NCBI GenBank assembly: GCA_022794295.1
Contig: JAAWEO010000141.1
Span: 1-5,728 of the forward strand
DNA: 5,728 nucleotides
Direction of reading: 5' to 3'
Origin: Angelakisella sp.
GTDB taxonomy: Bacteria; Bacillota; Clostridia; Oscillospirales; Ruminococcaceae
The notes beneath the pieces are model-generated. The model had not been told where the DNA came from, did not search any database, and saw only the letters and a program-made list of their open reading frames with translations. Shown here piece after piece: positions 1 to 5,534 of this stretch (its first letter is position 1; every line of letters begins with the position of its first letter). The translations under genes were made by a program, and so were the position numbers.

Positions 1-45
1 AGCGTCCGGGCTTTCGCGGCCGGAGGCTCGTTGGCCGGATAAGGT

Positions 46-67
46 GCTTTTTTCTGCGGAAAAAAGC
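46..67. repeat. perfect hairpin with T6 and A6 arms and a TGCG loop
   Basis: GCTTTTTTC (46-54) pairs perfectly with GAAAAAAGC (59-67) around a four-base TGCG loop. The T run lies in the 5' arm and the A run in the 3' arm, so this is not an ordinary intrinsic terminator on the plus strand. The loop is the same tetranucleotide as in the GC-rich hairpins at 85-98 and 144-157. Its function is unknown. Confidence 0.6.
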
Positions 68-70
68 GGA

Positions 71-159
71 GCCCTTCGGGCAAGTGGCCTGCGGGCCAGG
101 TTGGAACGGCTTTGGTGCCTCCGGCAGAGCCGCTTCGCGGCAATGGCCTGCGGGCCAGG
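71..159. repeat. tandem two-hairpin repeat unit, two copies, 59-base period
   Basis: Two copies of a paired-hairpin unit lie about 140 to 230 bases upstream of the lipoprotein gene. Copy 1 has a GCCC-TTC-GGGC hairpin (71-81), a three-base gap, then TGGCC-TGCG-GGCCA (85-98). Copy 2 has GCCGC-TTC-GCGGC (129-141), a two-base gap, then the identical TGGCC-TGCG-GGCCA (144-157). The second hairpin and its trailing GG are identical in both copies. The first hairpin keeps its TTC loop while both arms change together. This could be an extragenic palindromic repeat family or part of a structured transcript. The rest of 1-295 holds no gene I can support. Confidence 0.6.
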
Positions 160-204
160 GGGTGGGGGCACTTCTTTGGGGATATGGCCGAGGGGGATGG
201 CGGG

Positions 205-232
205 GATTTTTTATTGGGTGGGGTGCAATAAT
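205..232 (+). promoter_or_regulatory. weak candidate promoter for the lipoprotein gene
   Basis: TGCAATAAT (224-232) gives an extended -10 (TG, one base, AATAAT). The only -35 at a workable distance is a poor match, GATTTT (205-210) with a 16-base spacer. Transcription would start near 239, leaving a leader of about 57 bases before the start codon at 296. Another -10-like string, TATAGC (253-258), lies closer. Either could be wrong. Confidence 0.2.
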
Positions 233-283
233 TCCCGCTTTTTGTCGTTGTTTATAGCATCAGTACCAATTCCTTATAGAAAG

Positions 284-291
284 GGTGGAGG
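284..291 (+). promoter_or_regulatory. ribosome binding site fixing the lipoprotein start at 296
   Basis: GGTGGAGG (284-291), with a GGAGG core at 287-291, lies four bases before ATG 296. No comparable site precedes the start codons available further upstream in this frame, so this site decides the start. Confidence 0.65.
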
Positions 292-295
292 ATGG

Positions 296-1456
296 ATGGG
301 GCGCAGGGGGTTATGTTTTTGGCTGGCGGTTTTTCTTTTTTGTTCCGGCTGCGGGCTGGGGGATGTTCCCGGGGGAGGGGCTTCGGGGGAGGCTTGGGAG
401 GTTTCTGTGCGGGAGTTCCCCAGGGAGGGGGAGGGGGTTATCTGCTTGGAGGTGCGGAATGGGAAGGCGCTGTTTCTGGACCTCCGGCAGGCCCAGGCGG
501 ACGCTCCGGGGGGGAGGAACACCATTGAGGTGGACCTGTCCACCGGGGAGGAACGGGAGCTGGGGTTTTGGTCCACCTGCGTCCAGTGGGACGGGGAGGA
601 TTACTACTGGGTGGGGATGACCGGTCCGGTGGTTCGGAGCTCCGCCGGGAGCTCCTTTGGGATGTCTGGCGGCGGGGAGGTCCTCACCTGGCTGGAGTGG
701 ACCCAGGAGGGGATCTGGCGGGGAAACGGCAAGGGGGAGGGGGAGCTTCTTTACAGCTTCCCTGGCGGGGAGCGGGAGATCAGCCTTCTGGAGCTGCGGG
801 ATGGCTGGCTCTCCTGGGTGGAAACCCCAGGGGAAACAGAGCCGGAGGAGTTCTGCCTGATGGACCTGGAGACCGGGGAGCTGACCCGGAGAGAGGCGGC
901 CGGCCGGTACTGGGTGGACAACGGCGTTCTCCTTTCCCTGGACCGGCGGAACATCCTCCGGGCGGAGGACCTTTCCACCGGGGAGGAGTTCTTCGACCGG
1001 TGGGACGAGGGGATCAGCCGGGCCTTTTATGACAACGGGCGGATCCTCTGGAACAGCGGGGCCAGGGCCTTCCACCTTTACGACTGCGCCACCGGGGAAA
1101 CCCAAGATTTCACCGACCCGGAGGCCGGGGAGAAGGAGGTCGCCATGGAGCCGGAGCTTCTTGGCGGGCGGTTCCTGGTCTACCGGGTGGTGGAGCCGGT
1201 GCTGGAGGACAGCCCGGAGCTCCACCGGGGGCTGCGGATCTTCGACCTGGAAAAGGGGGAGGTCCTCTACCGCAGCACAGAGGATCCCCGGCTGGAGAAA
1301 CGGGAAAACTGGTACTGGTCCCGCCTGGAGGCGGACCGGGAGGCGGGGCTGCTCCTTCTTGCCGGGACAGAGCACGAGGCGGTGGACTACTGGTCCCTGA
1401 CCGAAACAGGCGCCTTGGCGGTCTTTCTCCTTTCCCCGGGCCAGCCGCAGTCTTGA
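296..1456 (+). CDS. putative lipoprotein, beta-propeller-like, unknown function
   Basis: I do not recognise a named family. The 386-residue product starts with an N-terminal export signal: basic residues (RR at 3-4), a hydrophobic core (residues 6-15), then C19 preceded by C-S-G. This is a passable but atypical lipobox, because position -3 is Cys rather than Leu. If it is processed there, the protein is anchored on the outer face of the membrane. The body is rich in Trp, Glu and Gly. It repeats a D-x-x-(T/K)-G-E turn at residues 80-85, 190-195, 225-230, 263-268 and 317-322, usually after a hydrophobic strand and before another. That is the pattern of blades in a TolB/WD-like propeller. There are no catalytic motifs or further membrane segments. 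It stands alone on its strand and converges on the transporter gene across a shared terminator. The open frame continues upstream to 44, but that extension would bury the signal peptide and is GC-rich repeat DNA. The reading frame is secure; the propeller fold is inferred. Confidence 0.8.
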   Translation: MGRRGLCFWLAVFLFCSGCGLGDVPGGGASGEAWEVSVREFPREGEGVICLEVRNGKALFLDLRQAQADAPGGRNTIEVDLSTGEERELGFWSTCVQWDGEDYYWVGMTGPVVRSSAGSSFGMSGGGEVLTWLEWTQEGIWRGNGKGEGELLYSFPGGEREISLLELRDGWLSWVETPGETEPEEFCLMDLETGELTRREAAGRYWVDNGVLLSLDRRNILRAEDLSTGEEFFDRWDEGISRAFYDNGRILWNSGARAFHLYDCATGETQDFTDPEAGEKEVAMEPELLGGRFLVYRVVEPVLEDSPELHRGLRIFDLEKGEVLYRSTEDPRLEKRENWYWSRLEADREAGLLLLAGTEHEAVDYWSLTETGALAVFLLSPGQPQS

Positions 1457-1499
1457 TCCATCCTGTTTTGCTGTATTGGCCTTCGAGCCTTGGGTTATG

Positions 1500-1545
1500 C
1501 AAAAAACGCCCCCGGTCTTTCCAACAGGAAGGCCGGGGGCGTTGC
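1500..1545 (-). terminator. intrinsic terminator of the M20-transporter operon, shared by convergent genes
   Basis: CGCCCCCGGTCTTTCC (1507-1522) pairs with GGAAGGCCGGGGGCG (1527-1541) around an AACA loop, with one bulged T and one G-T pair. On the minus strand the stem is followed at once by six T (plus-strand A run 1501-1506), the classical Rho-independent form. It lies about 57 bases past the transporter stop. On the plus strand the stem is followed only by TTGCTTT, so it may also end lipoprotein-gene transcription, but less efficiently. Confidence 0.9.
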
Positions 1546-1601
1546 TTTAAAAGGGCTTTACAGAGCTCACTTTCCCATATCCCAACAAGGATCGAAACGG
1601 T

Positions 1602-3011
1602 TTACTGCCAGCCGATGGTGGTCAGGATGACCAGGGAGGCCCAGCAGATGCAGGCCAGCACGGCCAGCTTGGGCAACACCCATTTGACCCACTTGGTGTA
1701 GTCGATCTTGGCCAGGGCCAGGGCAGCCACGGTGGTTCCCAGCACGGGGCTGATGATGTTGGTCAGCTTGTCGCCGTACATAAAGGACTGTACACCAACC
1801 TGGAGGGAGACACCCAGCATCTCGCACATGGGCTGGACGATGGGCACCAGCACTGCTGCCTTGGCGGAAGCGGAGGGGATAAACAGATTGATAAAGGTGA
1901 TGACCAGGTTCATCCCCACGGCGGCCACACCGGTGCTCAGGCCGTTCAGAGGCATGCAGGCGTAGTGAACGATGGTGTGAATGATGTTGCCGGTGTTCAT
2001 CACTGTGCTGAGGCTGGCGGCCACGCCGATGATGAAGCCCACGAAGGCCATGCCGGCAGTTCCCTTGGCAAACGCCCCGCCGATCTGGTCGCCGTTAAAG
2101 CCATGGACCAGGCCGATGACAATAGCCATAATGATCATGGTAGCGGCGGTGGCAGGGGTCCCCATGCCAAGACCGGTAACCAGGACCAGGGCGGCAATGG
2201 GCTGGAGCAGGAACAGGACCACCACGGCGATATCCCGGCCGGTGATGGCGGCTTCCTTGACCTCGGTGGTGTCGGCCACATCCAGCTCGGCATACCATTC
2301 ATCGGGATCCAGGATGGAATTTTTGGGATCCTTGGCCACCTTTTTGGCATACCGCAGAACCATAAGCATGGCGACCACGCTGAGGATAATCAGTATTACA
2401 ACACGGGTGCCAAAGCCGGAGTACAGCTCAACGCCCATCATCAGCTGGGGCAGCATGGCGTAGCTGGTGGGGGAGCTGAGGCCGCCCACATGGAAGGCCA
2501 GCAGAATTACCGACAGGCCCACAACAGGGTCCAGTCTCAGCTTCTTGGCAAAGGCCAAGCCGATGGGCACCATGGCGATGATCTGGTCGCCCCCCTGGAA
2601 GCCGCCCACAAAGCAGTAGATAAAGAAGACAATGGGGATCAGGATGTTGAGGCCCTGGTCCTTAAACTTGTAGATGGCGAAGTCCACCATCCGGTCAATG
2701 GCCCCGGTAGCCAGCACCACGCCGGAGAAGCCGCCGCCGCAGAGCAGCAGGCCGATGACCTGGCCGGAGCTGGTGAGGCCGGGCAGGATCATCATAATTG
2801 CCTCCCAGGGATTGACAGGGGTCTGCTCCGGCAGGAAAGCGAACTGATCCCCCAGGAGCTTATTGGTCTCCGGGTCGGTGGCGAACTGCCCCGCCGGGAT
2901 GATGTAGGTCATCAGGCTCATAAAGATCAGGATACCTAGCACCAGGAACATGATGTTGGGCATTTTAAAGCCCTTTTTCTTGGGTTTTGCAGCCGGATTT
3001 GTGTTTGCCAT
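1602..3011 (-). CDS. YfcC/DcuC-family (PF03606-type) secondary transporter
   Basis: This is a 469-residue inner-membrane carrier. A short basic N-terminus (KPKKKG at 9-14) is followed by a first membrane segment at about 18-37 ending in YIIPAGQF, typical of YfcC proteins. Further hydrophobic segments lie at about 72-105, 121-155, 163-180, 201-220, 260-280, 286-303, 320-336, 358-395, 405-435 and 445-466. A polar loop occupies about 221-259. The IPSASAKAA motif (378-386) corresponds to the conserved small-residue, Ser-rich re-entrant region of this superfamily (SGSGQAA in E. coli YfcC, from memory). The C-terminal D-Y-T-K-W-V also fits. Family members carry C4-dicarboxylates, amino acids such as arginine/ornithine, or unknown solutes; the substrate cannot be read here. 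GAGGAGG (3019-3025) lies seven bases before the ATG. It is the second gene of an operon, 23 bases after the M20 peptidase, which suggests that the carrier imports the peptidase substrate or exchanges a product. Family call firm, substrate unknown. Confidence 0.92.
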   Translation of the reverse strand: MANTNPAAKPKKKGFKMPNIMFLVLGILIFMSLMTYIIPAGQFATDPETNKLLGDQFAFLPEQTPVNPWEAIMMILPGLTSSGQVIGLLLCGGGFSGVVLATGAIDRMVDFAIYKFKDQGLNILIPIVFFIYCFVGGFQGGDQIIAMVPIGLAFAKKLRLDPVVGLSVILLAFHVGGLSSPTSYAMLPQLMMGVELYSGFGTRVVILIILSVVAMLMVLRYAKKVAKDPKNSILDPDEWYAELDVADTTEVKEAAITGRDIAVVVLFLLQPIAALVLVTGLGMGTPATAATMIIMAIVIGLVHGFNGDQIGGAFAKGTAGMAFVGFIIGVAASLSTVMNTGNIIHTIVHYACMPLNGLSTGVAAVGMNLVITFINLFIPSASAKAAVLVPIVQPMCEMLGVSLQVGVQSFMYGDKLTNIISPVLGTTVAALALAKIDYTKWVKWVLPKLAVLACICWASLVILTTIGWQ

Positions 3012-3034
3012 ATTGGTTCCTCCTCAATACACAA

Positions 3035-4198
3035 TTACTTTAGCTGGTCCAGCTTTTGGACCACAGCGCACCACAGCTTGGCGCGGGTAAACATGGTTTC
3101 CACCACGGCGTATTCCCGGTCGGTGTGGTTCCATTCCCCTACCACGCCGCAGGAGCAGAGGGTGGGGGTCATCTGGGAGGTAGTGGCGGCGTCACTGCCG
3201 CCGCCCAGGAAGACATGGCCCATTTCGCCATAGCCATTCTCCTTGCTCACCTCATTGCAGAAGCTCCACAGGGCCATGTTGGCGTCGGTCTGCTCAAAAA
3301 CGCCGCCCTCGGCGCCGGGCTTGGCCTCGGTGGTGGTGCCCTCTACAAAGGTCTTGGTCATCAGCTGGGCAATGGCCTCCTTCACCCGGGTCATCTCCTC
3401 CATAGAGGCAAACCGCCCGGAATACCCCACCTCGCAGTTGTCCGGAATGGCGTTCCACATAGTACCGCCCTTCACCACCGCTACATTCATATGGGTGCCC
3501 TTTTCCATATCGGTGAGGGCGTCGATGGCCAGCATCTTGTGGGCGGCCTCCACAATGGCGTTGCGGCCCGCTTCAAAGTTGTTGCCGGAATGGGCGGAGA
3601 CGCCGGTGACGGTAAAGGAGCCGATCATTGCCCCCTTGCGCCCTACACAAAGGGCATTGCTGATGGGGCCGGTCTCCATATTAAAGGAACACCTACAGCC
3701 TGTCGCCATCTCCTTCATGATCTCGGCGGCGGCGGTATGGTGGGCGCCGCCCTCCTCATCCCCACAGAAAACAATCCGGATGGGGCGCTCGTTGTACCCG
3801 GCAGCTTCCAGGGCCTTAATCACATACAGGGTGATAATAATACCGCCCTTCATGTCCAGGCAGCCAGGCCCGTGGGCCTTGCCATCCTCATCAATACGGA
3901 AGGGCTGGTCCCCGTAGGTTCCCTTAACAAAAACGGTGTCATAGTGGCCGCTGAACAGCACAGGCTGTCCGGGGCGGTCCTTGCCGATGACCCCGCAGAG
4001 CACCTGGGGTGCCTCGGGATGGCCCCGGCGGAGCTCACATTCCACTCCGGCCTCGGTAAAGATCTTCCGGAGGTGCTCCGCAACAATGTCCATGCACTCC
4101 AGCTCGCTGGCCTTTCCTTCCAGGTTTACCAGGTTTTTCCAGTGCTCCACAATCTCCTTTTGGTGGGCGTCAATGTAGGCCTCGATCTGTTTCTGCAT
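3035..4198 (-). CDS. M20-family metallopeptidase (carboxypeptidase G2/ArgE-like)
   Basis: This is a 387-residue cytoplasmic dinuclear-zinc hydrolase of the M20 family, whose members remove C-terminal amino acids or N-acyl groups from small substrates. With the start at 4198, the catalytic motifs occur in order: SGHYDTV (ligand H85, D87 beside it), GCLDMKGG (bridging D115), GDEEGG (general base E148, ligand E149), NMETG (E175), and WNHTDREY near the C-terminus (H358). The lid/dimerisation domain, about 185-295, holds GVSAHSG (H203, which reaches the partner subunit's active site in relatives) and WNAIPDN. GGGSDAA (332-338) is also typical. The overall layout and length resemble carboxypeptidase G2-type enzymes. 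There is no signal peptide. The start is ATG 4198; a GTG nine bases upstream is too close to the ribosome site. It leads a two-gene operon with the YfcC-type carrier. Likely substrates are imported dipeptides or N-acyl amino acids; the exact one is not predictable. All ligands are present, so it should be active. Confidence 0.93.
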   Translation of the reverse strand: MQKQIEAYIDAHQKEIVEHWKNLVNLEGKASELECMDIVAEHLRKIFTEAGVECELRRGHPEAPQVLCGVIGKDRPGQPVLFSGHYDTVFVKGTYGDQPFRIDEDGKAHGPGCLDMKGGIIITLYVIKALEAAGYNERPIRIVFCGDEEGGAHHTAAAEIMKEMATGCRCSFNMETGPISNALCVGRKGAMIGSFTVTGVSAHSGNNFEAGRNAIVEAAHKMLAIDALTDMEKGTHMNVAVVKGGTMWNAIPDNCEVGYSGRFASMEEMTRVKEAIAQLMTKTFVEGTTTEAKPGAEGGVFEQTDANMALWSFCNEVSKENGYGEMGHVFLGGGSDAATTSQMTPTLCSCGVVGEWNHTDREYAVVETMFTRAKLWCAVVQKLDQLK

Positions 4199-4208
4199 TC
4201 TGCACACA

Positions 4209-4214
4209 TCCTTT
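4209..4214 (-). promoter_or_regulatory. ribosome binding site for the M20 peptidase gene
   Basis: On the minus strand AAAGGA (4214-4209) lies 10 bases before ATG 4198, a slightly long but usable spacing. It lies only one base from the in-frame GTG at 4207, which rules that codon out as the likely start. The site is weaker than the orphan AAGGAGG at 4257-4251 in the same leader. Confidence 0.6.
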
Positions 4215-4250
4215 CTTTTTTCATTCTGGGTTTTGACGACAGTTTTCTAT

Positions 4251-4257
4251 CCTCCTT
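4251..4257 (-). promoter_or_regulatory. strong Shine-Dalgarno sequence without a normal start codon
   Basis: Minus-strand AAGGAGG (4257-4251) is the best ribosome site in the leader. The next ATG is at 4224, 26 bases away, which is too far. A CTG (4242-4240) at eight bases is in frame with that ATG. The frame runs to TAA at 4126, overlapping the M20 start in a different frame. It may be a leader-peptide site, a ribosome standby site or chance. Confidence 0.35.
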
Positions 4258-4282
4258 GACCACTCAATTCCGGGCTTTTTTC

Positions 4283-4353
4283 TTCCCCTGACAGGGAATT
4301 TCATGAGCTGTACCAGCTCATGACAAAGGCCCCGGCCTTTGCGGCCGCAAAGG
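4283..4353. other. cluster of consecutive hairpins in the operon leader
   Basis: Four inverted repeats fill about 70 bases: TTCCC/GGGAA (4283-4298, six-base loop), a perfect 10-bp TCATGAGCTG/CAGCTCATGA hairpin with a three-base loop (4301-4323), CAAAGGCC/GGCCTTTG (4324-4341, two-base loop), and the 18-base palindrome CCTTTGCGGCCGCAAAGG (4336-4353). The last two share 4336-4341, so they cannot form together. In the minus direction they lie in the predicted 5' leader of the M20-transporter mRNA. I recognise no known riboswitch class. It may instead be a dispersed intergenic repeat. Confidence 0.6.
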
Positions 4354-4359
4354 TTTTTT
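4336..4359 (+). terminator. plus-strand intrinsic terminator-like hairpin between divergent genes
   Basis: CCTTTGC (4336-4342) and GCAAAGG (4347-4353) flank a GGCC loop, followed directly by six T (4354-4359). This matches a Rho-independent terminator for plus-strand transcription. No plus-strand gene ends here, because the sequence to the left is the oppositely oriented M20 gene. It could stop antisense transcripts before the Nif3-like gene's promoter, end a small RNA, or be a repeat that merely looks like a terminator. Confidence 0.5.
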
Positions 4360-4409
4360 CGACTTTATCTTGTCCTTTTCCGTATTTTTCTCCAAAGGGT
4401 GTACCGATG

Positions 4410-4435
4410 TTAATAGAATATCATTAAATTTTAAT
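4410..4435. promoter_or_regulatory. AT-rich palindromes, possible operator
   Basis: TTAAT (4410-4414) and ATTAA (4423-4427) form an inverted repeat with an eight-base gap. The second arm is also part of ATTAAATTTTAAT (4423-4435), a 13-base palindrome with one unpaired central base. They lie about 20 to 45 bases downstream of the predicted operon transcription start, where a repressor could block elongation. The surrounding DNA is AT-rich, so chance is a real possibility. Confidence 0.25.
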
Positions 4436-4462
4436 AGCTTCAAATATATAATGTGTTATGGT

Positions 4463-4491
4463 ATTATAGCATTTTTGTTATTGATTTACTA
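4463..4491 (-). promoter_or_regulatory. promoter of the M20-transporter operon
   Basis: On the minus strand TGCTATAAT (4471-4463) is a perfect TATAAT -10 with the TGn extension. Seventeen bases upstream lies TAGTAA (4491-4486), a weak -35, as is common with extended -10 promoters. Transcription would begin near 4456, giving a leader of roughly 255 bases that includes the hairpin cluster at 4283-4353. Confidence 0.6.
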
Positions 4492-4544
4492 GCAAAGGAT
4501 ACACGAACGGGGAAAAGAAGGGCATCGCTGCCCCCGAAAGAAGG

Positions 4545-4574
4545 TTGACAAGGGGGTTTCTTTTCTGTTAGGAT
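4545..4574 (+). promoter_or_regulatory. promoter of the Nif3-like gene
   Basis: A perfect TTGACA -35 (4545-4550) is followed after 18 bases by TAGGAT (4569-4574), which matches the -10 consensus at four of six positions. TGT (4566-4568) in front of it supplies a TGn extension. The start would be near 4581, leaving a leader of about 139 bases. A small GGGCA-TCGC-TGCCC hairpin (4520-4533) lies just upstream. The leader also contains TTACC-AGCC-GGTAA (4638-4651). No known riboswitch is apparent. Confidence 0.6.
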
Positions 4575-4701
4575 TTATTCCATACTGGGGCAGAACGGAC
4601 AAAGCGGCCTGTGAAGGCAAGAGGTTTTAACCAAAAATTACCAGCCGGTAACAATAATTTGACTTGGCTTTCCCTTTTTACCAGCTGATCCATTTATATC
4701 T

Positions 4702-4710
4702 GAAAGGAAG
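4702..4710 (+). promoter_or_regulatory. ribosome binding site selecting a TTG start
   Basis: GAAAGGAAG (4702-4710) lies nine bases before TTG 4720. The first in-frame ATG, at 4750, has no comparable site and would remove the conserved first helix of the protein, so TTG is preferred. Confidence 0.65.
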
Positions 4711-4719
4711 TGTTTTATC

Positions 4720-5505
4720 TTGACCACTGTTGCTGATATTGCAAAGGCCATGGAGATCATTGCCCCGCTGGGGACCCAAATGGACTGGGACAACTCCGGG
4801 CTGCTGATCGGGGATCCAGGGCGGGAGGTAAGGCGGATCCTGGTGGCCCTGGACGCCACAGTGGAGATCATTGGGGAGGCAGAAGCCCTGGGGGCAGAAA
4901 TGATCGTCACCCATCACCCCATTATTTTCCATCCGGTAAAGCGGCTTTTGGCAGGAACTCCCCCCTACGAGGCAGCGGCCCGGGGGATCGCGGTTTACTC
5001 CGCCCATACCTGCTACGACATGGCAGAGGGGGGTGTAAACACCGCCCTGGCGGACGCCCTGGGGCTAAAGGAGCGGCAGCACCTTTGGGAGGAAAAGCCT
5101 GGAGAAAGCGGCAGCCGGCGGCTGGGGCTGGCGGGGGAGCTGCCCTGTGCCATGACCCGGGAGGAGCTGGCGGCCTGGGTGGAAGAAGCCCTGGGGCTGC
5201 CAGGGAATTATGTCCGGTGGCTGGCGGGGGCAGGGCCGGAGACGATTCACCGGGCGGCGGTATGCGGCGGCGCGGGGGCAGATTTCCTGGGGAATGCCAA
5301 GGCGCTGGGGTGCGAGGCGTACATTACGGGGGATGTGCGGCACCACGAATATTTGGAGGCGGCGGGGATGGGGCTGCTGCTAATGGATGCCGGACATTTT
5401 GCTACAGAGGACATTGCGATGCCGGGGCTGCGCAGACAGCTGGCAGCACTGCTGCCAGAAGTGGAGATACTGGCAGACCCTACCCGGCGGCCTGATGGCC
5501 GCTGA
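4720..5505 (+). CDS. Nif3-like dinuclear metal center protein (YbgI/YqfO family)
   Basis: This is a 261-residue cytoplasmic protein of the Nif3/YbgI family (PF01784). Members form hexameric toroids with a two-metal site; they are often labelled GTP cyclohydrolase I type 2 homologues, but their cellular role is not settled. The N-terminus (T-V-A-D-I then W23-D24-N25-S-G-L-L-I-G) is typical. Metal ligands are all visible: THHP (H65, H66), SAHTCYD (H96, D100) followed by EGGVN, and the C-terminal DAGHFATE (H226, E230). GDVRHHE (204-210) is also characteristic. The length is that of the short form (YbgI-like, about 250 residues), without the inserted domain of B. subtilis YqfO. Translation starts at TTG. 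In relatives the chain usually ends with a strand and a T-D-P-F-like tail; here it ends A-D-P-T-R-R-P-D-G-R, encoded by the repeat at 5474-5505. It has its own promoter, diverges from the M20 operon, and has no clear terminator behind it. Confidence 0.92.
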   Translation: MTTVADIAKAMEIIAPLGTQMDWDNSGLLIGDPGREVRRILVALDATVEIIGEAEALGAEMIVTHHPIIFHPVKRLLAGTPPYEAAARGIAVYSAHTCYDMAEGGVNTALADALGLKERQHLWEEKPGESGSRRLGLAGELPCAMTREELAAWVEEALGLPGNYVRWLAGAGPETIHRAAVCGGAGADFLGNAKALGCEAYITGDVRHHEYLEAAGMGLLLMDAGHFATEDIAMPGLRRQLAALLPEVEILADPTRRPDGR

Positions 5506-5534
5506 CAGACCCTACCCGCCGCTTTCGCGGCTTA
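5474..5534. repeat. tandem repeat: CAGACCCTACCC plus hairpin, two abutting copies
   Basis: Two units sit end to end. Unit 1 (5474-5505) is CAGACCCTACCC, one G, then the hairpin GCGGCC-TGAT-GGCCGC (5487-5502) and TGA. Unit 2 (5506-5534) is the same 12 bases followed by GCCGC-TTTC-GCGGC (5518-5531) and TTA. The leader sequence is identical while the hairpin arms differ but remain complementary. Unit 1 supplies the last codons and stop of the Nif3-like gene. Confidence 0.65.

Noticed and set aside
1..42. Possible C-terminal tail of an upstream plus-strand gene (frame 1 ends in TAA at 40-42)
   Set aside because: Thirteen codons are too few to recognise or to separate from chance in GC-rich DNA.
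71..159. CRISPR array
   Set aside because: There are only two units, the repeats are palindrome pairs rather than uniform direct repeats with unique spacers, and no cas genes are present.
44..295. In-frame N-terminal extension of the lipoprotein gene
   Set aside because: It has no ribosome site, runs through the hairpin repeats, and would place the signal peptide internally. ATG 296 has a good site and begins exactly at the signal peptide.
311..1375. Long minus-strand open frame opposite the lipoprotein gene
   Set aside because: Its translation is dominated by Pro, Leu and Gly, with no domain pattern. It is the antisense shadow of a purine-rich gene.
1965..2939. Long plus-strand open frame opposite the transporter gene
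   Set aside because: The product is a His/Gly/Gln/Asp-rich shadow of a membrane protein with no family features. The minus-strand gene is unambiguous.
4199..4207. GTG at 4207 as the M20 start (three extra residues)
   Set aside because: The AAAGGA site is only one base away, too close for initiation; ATG 4198 has a workable 10-base spacing.
3056..4291. Long plus-strand open frame opposite the M20 gene
   Set aside because: It is antisense to a complete M20 enzyme with every catalytic motif. The His/Gly-rich translation shows no motif of its own.
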